Assembly: GCA_900539675.1 (NCBI GenBank)
Contig: UQDJ01000039.1
Coordinates: 1 to 15,047, forward strand
Length of the DNA stretch: 15,047 bases
Reading direction: 5' to 3'
From: an uncultured Coriobacteriaceae bacterium
GTDB taxonomy: Bacteria; Actinomycetota; Coriobacteriia; Coriobacteriales; Eggerthellaceae
The notes under the pieces were generated by a model. The model was not told the origin of the DNA. It was given only the letters and a program-made list of their open reading frames with translations, and searched no databases. How positions within the stretch are numbered: the stretch's first letter is position 1; every line of letters begins with the position of its first letter. Positions 1-6,881 of the stretch are shown one piece after another. The position numbers and the translations under genes were made by a program.

Positions 1-1
1 C

Positions 2-265
2 GCCTCCTATGATGTCGTAGAAATTATGGCCTGCCCCGGCGGCTGCGTTGGTGGTGGCGGTCAGCCCATTTCGTTCAACCAGGAACTGGCACCCAAGCGT
101 GCTGCTGTGTTGAACAGTTTGGATCATGCTGATACGCTGCGCTATTCATTCGAAAACCCCGATATTCAGCAGCTCTACAAGAACTGGCTGGGCGAACCGC
201 TTTCCAAAACGGCAGAAGCATGGTTGCACACCAACCAGGAGACCTGGGACATTGTGCCCCACTAA
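2..265 (+). CDS. [FeFe]-hydrogenase catalytic subunit, C-terminal fragment
   Basis: Partial gene: the frame is open from the left edge and stops with TAA at 263-265. The translation carries the third H-cluster signature, EIMACPGGCVGGGGQP, whose two cysteines (codons 32-34 and 44-46) are the family's ligands to the [4Fe-4S] and 2Fe parts of the H-cluster. It is followed by about 60 residues resembling the small-subunit (Fe_hyd_SSU) tail, with an LYKNWLGEP...AWLHT pattern. The family interconverts protons plus electrons and H2. Only this tail is visible, so the N-terminal ferredoxin-like domains, and whether the enzyme is monomeric, bifurcating or formate-linked, cannot be judged. The adjacent maturase genes support the call. 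The ATG at 26 is an internal methionine, not a start. Confidence 0.93.
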   Translation, partial: ASYDVVEIMACPGGCVGGGGQPISFNQELAPKRAAVLNSLDHADTLRYSFENPDIQQLYKNWLGEPLSKTAEAWLHTNQETWDIVPH

Positions 266-307
266 GGCAAGAGCTCAGAGGAGAAGCCTAGGGGCTATTG
301 CCTCAAG

Positions 308-334
308 CTGAGCACTTCAAAACTGAGCGCTTCA
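308..334. repeat. Short direct repeat downstream of the hydrogenase gene
   Basis: CTGAGCACTTCA (308-319) recurs as CTGAGCGCTTCA (323-334), 11 of 12 bases identical with a 15-bp period. It lies in the 203-bp gap between the hydrogenase gene and hydE. It could be a regulator site or a chance duplication; nothing decides between them. Confidence 0.4.
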
Positions 335-386
335 CCGTAAAGCTGCCACCCACCGCGCGCAAGCGGCTTGTTCACAAAAACGTAAT

Positions 387-427
387 ACCGGCGGGATACG
401 CTTTATAGCACCCGCCGGTTTCGTTTT
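387..427 (+). terminator. Intrinsic terminator after the hydrogenase gene
   Basis: A perfect 9-bp GC-rich stem, ACCGGCGGG (387-395) with CCCGCCGGT (411-419), encloses a 15-nt loop and is followed by TTCGTTTT. This is a standard Rho-independent layout. It should end the hydrogenase transcript about 120 nt after its stop, which makes hydE-hydG-hydF a separate or only partly co-transcribed unit. Confidence 0.8.
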
Positions 428-446
428 ATAGCCATACATTTCGATT

Positions 447-452
447 TATAAC
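447..452 (+). promoter_or_regulatory. Candidate -10 element for hydEGF
   Basis: TATAAC at 447-452 is the only good -10-like hexamer between the upstream terminator and the hydE ATG at 469. The matching -35 position (about 424-429) lies in the terminator T-run and is poor. If used, transcription would begin about 10 nt before hydE, giving a nearly leaderless message. That would fit the absence of a visible Shine-Dalgarno sequence before hydE. Weak evidence. Confidence 0.3.
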
Positions 453-468
453 CACAAGACACCCACAT

Positions 469-1692
469 ATGAGTACAGCCTCTCAACATACCCAGCACGT
501 CACCTCCATTGAAGGCGCCCCGTATGTCAACGATGCCAACAATGTCGTTGACATCAATGGCGTCAACGACATTGATGATGCCTCCAATGCCAGCTCTACA
601 GCCAGCACTCCTCCCGTGGTCACCGATGTGGCCCCCGCACTTCATGGGGCCTTTGATTTGGCACACGAGCTTGTGCGCAACGGCACGCTTTCGGTGCGTG
701 AATACGAATACCTTTTGACACACTGTACCCCCGAAATTGCCACTTATCTTGCACAAAAGGCAGACGCAATCCGCCGTAAGTTCTATGACAATACGGTTTA
801 TATTCGTGGACTTATCGAGATCAGCAACTATTGTAAAAATGATTGTTTGTACTGCGGCATTCGCAAGTCCAACAAAACCTGCACGCGCTATCGCCTAACA
901 CCCGAAGATATTTTAGAATGCACCCGACAGGGTTATGAACTGGGATTTCGCACATTTGTATTACAAGGTGGCGAAGATCCCTGGTTTAGCGATGAGCGTC
1001 TGGTGCCCCTACTGAAACAGATCAAACACGAACATCCCGATTGCGCGTTAACTCTTTCGTTGGGCGAGCGATCTTACAAAAGTTATGCGGCTTTGCGCGC
1101 GGCTGGCGCTGATCGATATTTGCTGCGTCACGAAACCATCGTGCCTGAGCTCTATCAACAACTTCACCCCCAAGAGATGCACCTTGATAACCGTTTGGCT
1201 TGCCTTCGCAATTTGCGCTCGCTGGGATATGCGGTCGGATGCGGCATTATGGTAGGCTCGCCCTTCCAAACGATGCATGACCTTGCGCGCGATTTATCCT
1301 TCATCGAGCACTTTGAACCCGAAATGTGCGGCATTGGCCCTTTCATTCCCCACCATGCAACACCATTCGCCACCCAGCCGGCCGGCAGCGTAGATGTGAC
1401 TTGCGTTTTGCTCTCCATCATTCGCATCATCTGCCCCACCGTGCTTCTGCCAGCAACGACCGCCTTAGGCTCACTCGGACAAGAGGGCCGCACCCGTGGC
1501 ATTCTGGCGGGCGCGAATGTGGTTATGCCAAACCTCTCCCCTTCAAAGGTGCGCAAAAACTACGAGCTCTATGACAACAAAGCGCATACCGGCACCGAGG
1601 CTGCAGAGCACCTCTGCATCCTCGAAGCCGGTATGAACAACATTGGCTACACCATTACCGTTGATCGCGGAGATCCGAAAGGAACCTCATAA
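469..1692 (+). CDS. hydE: HydE, radical SAM [FeFe]-hydrogenase maturase
   Basis: 407-residue radical SAM protein. The SAM-cluster motif C-x3-C-x2-C is at C122, C126 and C129 (SNYCKNDCLYCGIR), followed by HydE-like LTPEDIL and VLQGGEDPW segments. HydE acts in the cytoplasm on an iron intermediate in building the azadithiolate-bridged 2Fe unit of the H-cluster. The conserved fold begins near residue 57, so the remaining ~350 residues match the usual family length. The first ~56 residues are an Asn/Asp/Ala/Ser-rich extension not typical of HydE. No Shine-Dalgarno is visible before ATG 469, and GTG 616 or GTG 628 could be starts that omit most of the extension, but these also lack a ribosome site. 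hydG follows with a 1-nt TAATG overlap. The related enzymes BioB and HydG are excluded by motif context and by the neighbouring hydG. Confidence 0.94.
   Translation: MSTASQHTQHVTSIEGAPYVNDANNVVDINGVNDIDDASNASSTASTPPVVTDVAPALHGAFDLAHELVRNGTLSVREYEYLLTHCTPEIATYLAQKADAIRRKFYDNTVYIRGLIEISNYCKNDCLYCGIRKSNKTCTRYRLTPEDILECTRQGYELGFRTFVLQGGEDPWFSDERLVPLLKQIKHEHPDCALTLSLGERSYKSYAALRAAGADRYLLRHETIVPELYQQLHPQEMHLDNRLACLRNLRSLGYAVGCGIMVGSPFQTMHDLARDLSFIEHFEPEMCGIGPFIPHHATPFATQPAGSVDVTCVLLSIIRIICPTVLLPATTALGSLGQEGRTRGILAGANVVMPNLSPSKVRKNYELYDNKAHTGTEAAEHLCILEAGMNNIGYTITVDRGDPKGTS
540..574 (+). repeat. 13-bp perfect inverted repeat in the hydE 5' coding region
   Basis: CAATGTCGTTGAC (540-552) and GTCAACGACATTG (562-574) are exact reverse complements around a 9-nt loop. 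They fall in codons 24-36 of hydE, within the low-complexity extension. A partial third copy, GTCAACGAT, sits at 526-534, suggesting local duplication. In mRNA this would form a strong hairpin near the translation start. Confidence 0.85.
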
Positions 1693-3143
1693 TGAATTAC
1701 CCCTACAATCCCAAGTCTCTCTGCGCTGATGAATTCATTAACGATGAAGAGATTCGCGAAACGTTAGCCTACGCCGACGCGCATGCCAACGATTTAGATT
1801 TGGCACACAAAATCTTAGACAAAGCTCGTGGCAACCTGCATCCGTCCAATGACCACGGCACCATCATCACCCACCGTGAAGCGTCCGTGCTCCTGGCCTG
1901 CGACGATCCCGAAATTAACAAGGAAATCAAGCAGCTTGCCCATGACATTAAGCAAGCCTATTACGGCAACCGCATCGTGTTGTTTGCCCCACTGTATCTT
2001 TCCAACTATTGCGTGAATGGATGTTTGTACTGTCCCTATCATGCTAAGAACAAAGAGATCCCACGCCGCAAACTGACCCAGGAAGAAATTCGCGCAGAAG
2101 TTATTGCGCTGCAGGACATGGGCCATAAGCGCTTGGCTATTGAAGCAGGCGAACATCCTAAGTTAAACCCCATCGAATATATCTTGGAAAGCATGCATAC
2201 GATCTATACGACCAAGCATAAAAATGGTGCTATTCGTCGCGTGAATGTAAATATCGCAGCTACCACGGTAGACGAATATCGCATGCTCAAAGAAGCCGAA
2301 ATTGGCACCTATATCCTGTTCCAGGAAACCTACCACAAGGAAGGCTATCAGCGCCTTCACCCCACCGGCCCTAAGCGCGACTACAACTGGCATACCGAAG
2401 CTATGGATCGTGCGATGGCAGGCGGCATCGATGATGTGGGCTTAGGCGTGCTCTTTGGACTTGAGGGTTATCGCTATGAATTCGCTGGATTGTTGATGCA
2501 CGCCGAACACCTGGAAGCAGTCCATGGCGTAGGTCCACACACCATCAGCGTTCCGCGCGTAAAGCCCGCCATGGATATTAACCCCGATGAATTCGACAAC
2601 GGCATTCCTGATGACATCTTCGAAAAGATCATCGCGCTTATTCGCATTTCAGTACCCTACACTGGCATGATTATTTCCACGCGCGAAAATCAAGCTGTGC
2701 GCGAAAAGGCGTTGCAATATGGCATTTCGCAAATTAGCGGCGGTTCGCGCACCTCGGTTGGTGGCTACACCGACGAAGTGCGACCTCACGACACCGAGCA
2801 GTTTGACGTGTCTGATCAGCGCACCTTAGATGAAGTGATCAGCTGGCTTTTGGACAATAATCATATCCCCAGTTTCTGTACCGCCTGTTATCGTGCAGGG
2901 CGCACAGGCGATCGGTTCATGTCATTTTGCAAAAATGGTCAAATCTTGAATTACTGTCATCCCAACGCGCTGATCACCTTGGCGGAATACCTTACCGATT
3001 ACGCCAGCCCTGAAACACGCGCTAAAGGTATGCGCATTATTCAACAGGAGCTACCAAAGATCACCAACCCTAATACCGAAGCGAAGGCTGAAGAATACAT
3101 CCACAACATCGTGACAGGCACGGGTCGCGATTATCGTTTCTAG
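1692..3143 (+). CDS. hydG: HydG, tyrosine lyase H-cluster maturase
   Basis: 483-residue radical SAM enzyme that cleaves tyrosine to p-cresol and dehydroglycine and supplies CO and cyanide on an Fe(CO)2(CN) synthon. The SAM-cluster cysteines are C107, C111 and C114 (SNYCVNGCLYCPYH). The diagnostic second cluster at the C terminus has C396-x2-C399-x22-C422 in the FCTACYRAGRTGDRFM...NYCHPNA region, which separates HydG from ThiH. Length is typical of the family. ATG 1692 overlaps the hydE stop by 1 nt, and AAAGGA lies about 8 nt upstream, indicating translational coupling. hydF begins 12 nt after the stop, so hydE-hydG-hydF is very probably one transcript. Confidence 0.97.
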   Translation: MNYPYNPKSLCADEFINDEEIRETLAYADAHANDLDLAHKILDKARGNLHPSNDHGTIITHREASVLLACDDPEINKEIKQLAHDIKQAYYGNRIVLFAPLYLSNYCVNGCLYCPYHAKNKEIPRRKLTQEEIRAEVIALQDMGHKRLAIEAGEHPKLNPIEYILESMHTIYTTKHKNGAIRRVNVNIAATTVDEYRMLKEAEIGTYILFQETYHKEGYQRLHPTGPKRDYNWHTEAMDRAMAGGIDDVGLGVLFGLEGYRYEFAGLLMHAEHLEAVHGVGPHTISVPRVKPAMDINPDEFDNGIPDDIFEKIIALIRISVPYTGMIISTRENQAVREKALQYGISQISGGSRTSVGGYTDEVRPHDTEQFDVSDQRTLDEVISWLLDNNHIPSFCTACYRAGRTGDRFMSFCKNGQILNYCHPNALITLAEYLTDYASPETRAKGMRIIQQELPKITNPNTEAKAEEYIHNIVTGTGRDYRF

Positions 3144-3155
3144 GAGGATCTTTTC

Positions 3156-4382
3156 ATGAGTCTTAACGCTACTCCATCAGCTGAGCGTCTCCACATTGGC
3201 TTTTTCGGCATCCGCAATGCGGGCAAATCCAGCGTGGTCAACGCCGTCACCAACCAGGACCTATCCATCGTCTCTGACATTAAAGGAACTACCACTGATC
3301 CGGTGAAAAAAGCCATGGAGGTCTTGCCGTTAGGCCCGGTGGTCATTATCGATACGCCCGGCATTGACGATGAGGGCGACTTAGGAGCACAGCGCATTGC
3401 CAAGGCTAAGAAAGCGCTGCGTACGTGCGACCTTGCCGTTCTCGTCGTAGATGCCGCCCGTGGCATGCAAGCACCCGATATCGAATTGATCGACGCCTTT
3501 AGTCGTGCTGGTATTCCGTTTGTGACGGCATTCAACAAGGCCGATGCACTTACCCCGGAAGCCTGCAACAAGTTGGAACTGGGAGACAACGAACTCTTGG
3601 TTAGCGCCAAAACTGGCGAAGGCATCTATGAGCTTAAAGATATGCTGGGAGCCTGCGCGAAGGACGTCACCAAAGAAAAGCACCTACTCGCTGACCTGCT
3701 TCAGGAAAACGACCTTGTTGTGCTGGTGATTCCTATCGACAGTTCCGCACCTAAAGGTCGTATCATCTTACCTCAGCAGATGGTGTTGCGCGATGCACTC
3801 GACTACCACGCCATCTGTATGGCCTGTCAGCCGGAAAATCTAAAAGCAACCCTTGATTCACTCAAGAAAAAACCCCGTATTGTGATCACCGACTCGCAAG
3901 CCTTTGGTAAGGTAGCGCAAATAGTTCCAGATGATATTCAATTGACGTCGTTTTCTATTTTGATGGCGCGTTATAAAGGAAGCCTTGCCGACTATGCCGC
4001 TGGCACTCGCGCATTGGGAACATTAACCAACGATAGTCGGGTGCTTATTGCCGAAGGATGCACCCACCATCGTCAATGCGACGATATTGGCACCGTAAAA
4101 ATTCCCGGATGGATCAAAGACTACACGGGCGCCGAACCGCACTTCGAATTCAGCTCAGGTGGCGGCTTTCCCGATTCGCTCGATACCTTTGACTTGGTAG
4201 TTCATTGCGGAGGATGTATGCTCAACGACCGCGAAATGAATTATCGCGTGGCTACCGCACGATCCGCCGGAGTGCCCATCGTTAATTACGGCCTGGCTAT
4301 TGCCGAAATGCATGGTATCTTACAGCGCGCACTGCGCCCCTTTCCCGACGCGAAACCCTACTTTGAGGGAATTGGGCAATAG
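3156..4382 (+). CDS. hydF: HydF, GTPase and scaffold for H-cluster assembly
   Basis: 408-residue HydF. The N-terminal GTPase domain (about residues 10-175) has P-loop G18-x4-GKS, DTPG and NKAD motifs and a SAK box. A central dimerisation region follows. The C-terminal cluster-binding domain has C302-x-H304 and then H350-C351-x2-C354, i.e. CxH-x45-HCxxC counted between the two histidines, close to the family's Fe-S motif. HydF receives the products of HydE and HydG and passes the 2Fe subcluster to apo-hydrogenase. The start is well set by AGGAGG (3142-3147), which overlaps the hydG TAG, nine bases before ATG 3156. Last gene of the maturase set; convergent with the regulator 11 bp away. Confidence 0.97.
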   Translation: MSLNATPSAERLHIGFFGIRNAGKSSVVNAVTNQDLSIVSDIKGTTTDPVKKAMEVLPLGPVVIIDTPGIDDEGDLGAQRIAKAKKALRTCDLAVLVVDAARGMQAPDIELIDAFSRAGIPFVTAFNKADALTPEACNKLELGDNELLVSAKTGEGIYELKDMLGACAKDVTKEKHLLADLLQENDLVVLVIPIDSSAPKGRIILPQQMVLRDALDYHAICMACQPENLKATLDSLKKKPRIVITDSQAFGKVAQIVPDDIQLTSFSILMARYKGSLADYAAGTRALGTLTNDSRVLIAEGCTHHRQCDDIGTVKIPGWIKDYTGAEPHFEFSSGGGFPDSLDTFDLVVHCGGCMLNDREMNYRVATARSAGVPIVNYGLAIAEMHGILQRALRPFPDAKPYFEGIGQ

Positions 4383-4398
4383 CAACTCTCCTGCTATT
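4378..4398. terminator. Short hairpin spanning the convergent stop codons
   Basis: AATAGCA (4378-4384) and TGCTATT (4392-4398) form a 7-bp perfect stem with a 7-nt loop. The left arm contains the hydF TAG and the right arm the reverse-strand TAG of the lysR gene. There is no T-run on either side, so a role as bidirectional terminator is only possible. Confidence 0.3.
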
Positions 4399-5341
4399 CT
4401 TCTGTCAACTGACGTTTCAGCATGTGCGCCTGATGTGAATACAGCTCCGGGAAATGATATGAGCTCATGAACTGGATAAAGTCATTCACCAGGCGCGGAT
4501 GCTTTTCTTTTCTGCTCATCAAATAAATCTTATAAAACTCAGGCGGCACATCTTCAATAGGCAAGCACACCACGCCATCAAACGAATTCACCAAGAAGGA
4601 ATACACCAAAAGCGACACATTACGCGGATCTGCCGCTGCAAACGAAGCCAGGGTAATTTCATCATCGAAGCTGCGCACCAGATCGAACTGATCCTCACGT
4701 CCCGCAAACAGCTCGCTCAAACCACCCGATACCGAGGTATCGTTGCCATACGTCAACAGATGATACCCTCGCAGGTCGGCCAGTTTTACAGAAGGCTTTT
4801 GCGCCAAGGGATGTTCCTGATTGACGCACACGACCAACGGCTGAGACCACACGTGAACCACATTCAGATCATTTGAATCTTCCGTGAGGCCCGCAAACGC
4901 CACATCAGTCTTTTCTTCTTTTAGTTGACGCGCAAGTTCACGGGAATACGCCTGTTCCATACGAATGCGCGGACGCGTCTCGCAGCTATTGATAAACGCA
5001 CTTACTGCCCGAGACCAGAATTGTCCCTTCATGGAATACACCGTGCCCAAACGCATAGTGTTGCTAACCAGCATATGGGATTCCTCAGCCAAACGCACGC
5101 CTTCGTCATACACGTCCAAGGCACGATTGACGTGCTCCAAATAGATTTTTCCCTGCTCGGTTAAGGCAATACGTGCCGCTACTCCTTCGGAGCGGCAGAA
5201 CAGACGAAAACCCAGCTCCTGTTCCATGCGTTTGATGGCCGTCGACAAGGTGGGCTGAGCAATGAACAAATCTTTCGCTGCTTTGGTATAACTCAATACT
5301 GACGCTAAATGCTTGAAATACCGCAAGTGAGTAAGCTTCAT
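4394..5341 (-). CDS. LysR-family transcriptional regulator
   Basis: 315-residue LysR-type regulator, counted from the ATG at 5341-5339. The N-terminal winged helix-turn-helix (about residues 1-60) begins MKLTHLRYFKHLASVLSYTKAA and continues through IAQPTLSTAIKRMEQELG and LFCR, then LTEQG. The rest (about 90-300) is the usual periplasmic-binding-protein-like effector domain; its ligand cannot be told from sequence. The ATG at 5341 is preferred because LysR proteins start a few residues before the LRYF segment and AAGAGG lies about 10 nt upstream. A GTG at 5383 would add 14 residues of uncharacteristic sequence. It is convergent with hydF and divergent from the membrane-protein gene, so control of that neighbour or of itself is the simplest guess. 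No evidence ties it to hydrogenase or tryptophan genes. Confidence 0.92.
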   Translation of the reverse strand: MKLTHLRYFKHLASVLSYTKAAKDLFIAQPTLSTAIKRMEQELGFRLFCRSEGVAARIALTEQGKIYLEHVNRALDVYDEGVRLAEESHMLVSNTMRLGTVYSMKGQFWSRAVSAFINSCETRPRIRMEQAYSRELARQLKEEKTDVAFAGLTEDSNDLNVVHVWSQPLVVCVNQEHPLAQKPSVKLADLRGYHLLTYGNDTSVSGGLSELFAGREDQFDLVRSFDDEITLASFAAADPRNVSLLVYSFLVNSFDGVVCLPIEDVPPEFYKIYLMSRKEKHPRLVNDFIQFMSSYHFPELYSHQAHMLKRQLTEE

Positions 5342-5683
5342 ATCTGCTAGGCCTCTTTCTGAATATAGGCGCCACCTGCTCACCCTGCCTATAAGCTTTA
5401 CAGGGCCCTTAGGTTGTTATGGCATACAAGCATAAAAGTATAGCAAAGCAGCCAAATAATGGCGCTGCGCACTCTGCGTGTCTATATGTCCGCACATCCG
5501 CCTGTTTATCTGTCTGCATGTCCGCACATCTGAACGATGCATGATCCAGAGCGGCACCTGAACGGATTCATGTAGATACACCATAAGTAGGTCATCCCAA
5601 TCGCAAAATCTCAGATGACTCAGATAAAATAGCAGTTTGTATATTTAGTTGCCGGTGTCCACACATCCCCGAAAAGGACTCAC
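5342..5683. other. Divergent intergenic region between lysR and the membrane-protein gene
   Basis: About 340 bp without a convincing gene. It contains a possible reverse-strand -10 (TATACT, 5442-5437) for the lysR gene, two identical 13-bp repeats, a doubled CTCAGAT (5610-5616 and 5619-5625), and -10-like hexamers TAAAAT (5625-5630) and TATATT (5640-5645) that could serve the rightward gene. No clear -35 was found for either direction. Confidence 0.5.
5486..5530. promoter_or_regulatory. Pair of identical 13-bp repeats, candidate operator
   Basis: ATGTCCGCACATC occurs at 5486-5498 and again at 5518-5530, 32 bp apart, about three helical turns, so both would face the same side of the helix. 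Each contains a small dyad, ATGT-N4-ACAT. The position between divergent genes, one of which encodes a LysR regulator, suggests binding sites for that or another regulator. Function is inferred from layout only. Confidence 0.5.
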
Positions 5684-6322
5684 ATGAAATTCCGTTTACG
5701 CCCTCACTCAAAGGACCAATCCAAGGCGCTCAACCCCGAGCCAACCCCCGAAAAAAAGCCGCTCATTATCAACTACGACCGCGACGGCGTTCGCATTGGT
5801 GATGATGGCTACTCCATGACGCCAAAGCGTTCCAGATTGCATACCATGCTAAACGTTGTGTTTGTGTGGGGCATCATCTGTGCTCTGGGAGCCGTAGCGT
5901 GCGCCGTTATTGCGTTTGCACAAGGTCAGCAATATGGCGGCTTCCATGGCGACTTCGCTTCATTTGACCTGGAAGTATATGGCGGCAATATGATCAACGG
6001 TTATTCCGTTGCAACACTGCTGCGCGTAGAAGGCATCCTGTGCTTGCTAACGGCCATATTCGGTCCTGTCATCAGCATTCAGGCATTTCACTGGTTCTAT
6101 GATCGACGCCCCGTTAAAGTCACCGCCATCATGATGAGCCTTCTGGCTCTAGCCTGCATTGGGTATGAAATTTCATTGCTGGTTACTGTGGGCTTGCCAG
6201 ACCCGGTATGCTTGATCACTCTGATCATGTTGATTCTGATCGCAGTGTTTATGCGCCAGGTATTCCTCGAGCGCCCCACGCTGTCCAAGGCCAAGGTAGC
6301 CAAGACAGTGACGAAGAAATAG
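5684..6322 (+). CDS. Unidentified four-helix membrane protein
   Basis: 212 residues, not recognised as a known family. The first ~50 residues are hydrophilic and basic/proline-rich, with a PEPTPEKKP stretch, and look cytoplasmic. Four hydrophobic segments follow at roughly 55-79, 106-136, 145-168 and 173-192, then a lysine-rich tail (KAKVAKTVTKK). The segment between helices 1 and 2 is Gly/Phe/Tyr-rich and probably external; RR at 141-142 fits an inside loop. There is no signal peptide or catalytic motif. AAAAGGA (5673-5679) lies just before ATG 5684. It is transcribed away from the lysR gene and toward the trp operon, whose promoter starts 4 bp after its stop. No dedicated terminator was seen after it. 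Function unknown. Confidence 0.8.
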   Translation: MKFRLRPHSKDQSKALNPEPTPEKKPLIINYDRDGVRIGDDGYSMTPKRSRLHTMLNVVFVWGIICALGAVACAVIAFAQGQQYGGFHGDFASFDLEVYGGNMINGYSVATLLRVEGILCLLTAIFGPVISIQAFHWFYDRRPVKVTAIMMSLLALACIGYEISLLVTVGLPDPVCLITLIMLILIAVFMRQVFLERPTLSKAKVAKTVTKK

Positions 6323-6325
6323 CGC

Positions 6326-6353
6326 TTGACAGAACAACAGGATTAAAGAAAAT
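6326..6353 (+). promoter_or_regulatory. Probable sigma-70-type promoter of the trp operon
   Basis: A perfect -35 TTGACA (6326-6331) is followed after 16 bp by GAAAAT (6348-6353), a 4/6 match to the -10 consensus. Transcription would begin near 6360, shortly before the first T-box stem. It lies directly after the membrane-protein stop. Confidence 0.65.
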
Positions 6354-6493
6354 AAAGTACGTGAAAATTGCATAGACAAACCGTTGAAGCGGAAGTAAAA
6401 GTGGTTGTGCACGCCCAGAGAGTTCGGGGTGCTGGAATCCGAATCGAACGCAAACCACCAAATGGGCCGCTGAGGGCGCACCGAACCAACTCG

Positions 6494-6530
6494 GGTAATC
6501 AAAAACCTTGTTGTCATTCTTTTGATTACC
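6494..6530 (+). repeat. 11-bp perfect inverted repeat, possible stem II of the T-box leader
   Basis: GGTAATCAAAA (6494-6504) and TTTTGATTACC (6520-6530) are exact reverse complements with a 15-nt loop, directly after stem I and before a GAAGTAGG segment (6537-6544). Position fits stem II of a T-box leader. There is no T-run after it, so it is not a terminator. Confidence 0.6.
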
Positions 6531-6641
6531 ACCTATGAAGTAGGATGCGACGTAAAGGCATACGTTAGTTGTCGGAGATGTGATGGCATCTCGCTAAGAG
6601 CATATATAAACTCGTTATGTTTGCAGCCTGAAGATAATCAC

Positions 6642-6692
6642 ACTCCATGGGCCTTCGGTTTCTTGCTTACCGAATAAGCCATGGAGTTTTTT
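6642..6692 (+). terminator. Terminator-like hairpin inside the T-box leader
   Basis: ACTCCATGG (6642-6650) pairs perfectly with CCATGGAGT (6679-6687). Inside it TTCGGT (6654-6659) pairs with ACCGAA (6669-6674). Six T's (6687-6692) follow at once. It occupies the place of stem III, 45 nt before the T-box sequence, but has the anatomy of an intrinsic terminator. Confidence 0.6.
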
Positions 6693-6768
6693 ATATTCAA
6701 AGGCACTTCGGACGAACTTTATTTATGAATCAAGGTGGCACCGCGGGTGACATAAGGCATAACGCTCT

Positions 6769-6813
6769 AACCCGTCCTTGAACGTTAAAACGTCAGGGAC
6801 GGGTTTATTTTTT
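6769..6813 (+). terminator. Regulated terminator of the T-box leader
   Basis: AACCCGTCC (6769-6777) pairs with GGACGGGTT (6797-6805), and the stem extends inward by four more pairs including one G-U. A TTTATTTTTT run (6804-6813) follows. The left arm overlaps the sequence that pairs with the T-box in the antiterminator, giving the mutually exclusive folds expected. Confidence 0.92.
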
Positions 6814-6881
6814 CCTCCCTGTCTTAACAAAGCTAGCGCACAAAACGCTACGGGAAAACTGCACAGGAAGGATGCCTATAC

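Larger units (their letters stand above)
6360..6813 (+). promoter_or_regulatory. T-box riboswitch (tRNA-Trp) controlling the trp operon
   Basis: Stem I can be read directly. Base helix AGCGG (6388-6392) pairs with CCGCT (6467-6471), flanked by GA on both sides as in a K-turn. The specifier loop has AAGTA (6393-6397) opposite AAATGG, with TGG (Trp codon) at 6463-6465. Helix GTGGTT (6401-6406) pairs with AACCAC (6453-6458). The distal AGAGAG bulge is at 6417-6422, and TTCGG (6423-6427) pairs with CCGAA (6439-6443) around a GGTG apical loop. The T-box AAGGTGGCACCGCG is at 6732-6745; its bulge TGGC (6736-6739) would pair with GCCA, matching the G discriminator base of bacterial tRNA-Trp. CGGGT (6744-6748 region) can pair with ACCCG (6770-6774) as antiterminator. 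Uncharged tRNA-Trp should therefore switch on trpE-trpA. The 5' end is estimated from the promoter; the middle (6485-6700) is less certain. Confidence 0.93.

Noticed and set aside
265..303. AGGCAA/TTGCCT inverted repeat just after the hydrogenase stop
   Set aside because: 6-bp arms with a 27-nt loop and no T-run; the clear terminator is at 387-427.
403..756. Reverse-strand open frame of 117 codons over the hydE 5' end
   Set aside because: Cysteine- and glycine-rich shadow of hydE with no support.
5342..5383. GTG 5383 as the LysR start
   Set aside because: It adds 14 residues not seen in the family, while ATG 5341 aligns with usual LysR N termini and has AAGAGG upstream.
6431..6458. Sequence resembling the reverse complement of a tRNA 3' half (GGAATCCGAATCGAAC)
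   Set aside because: The T-arm pairing does not close and no acceptor stem is found. The bases are fully explained as the apical part of T-box stem I.
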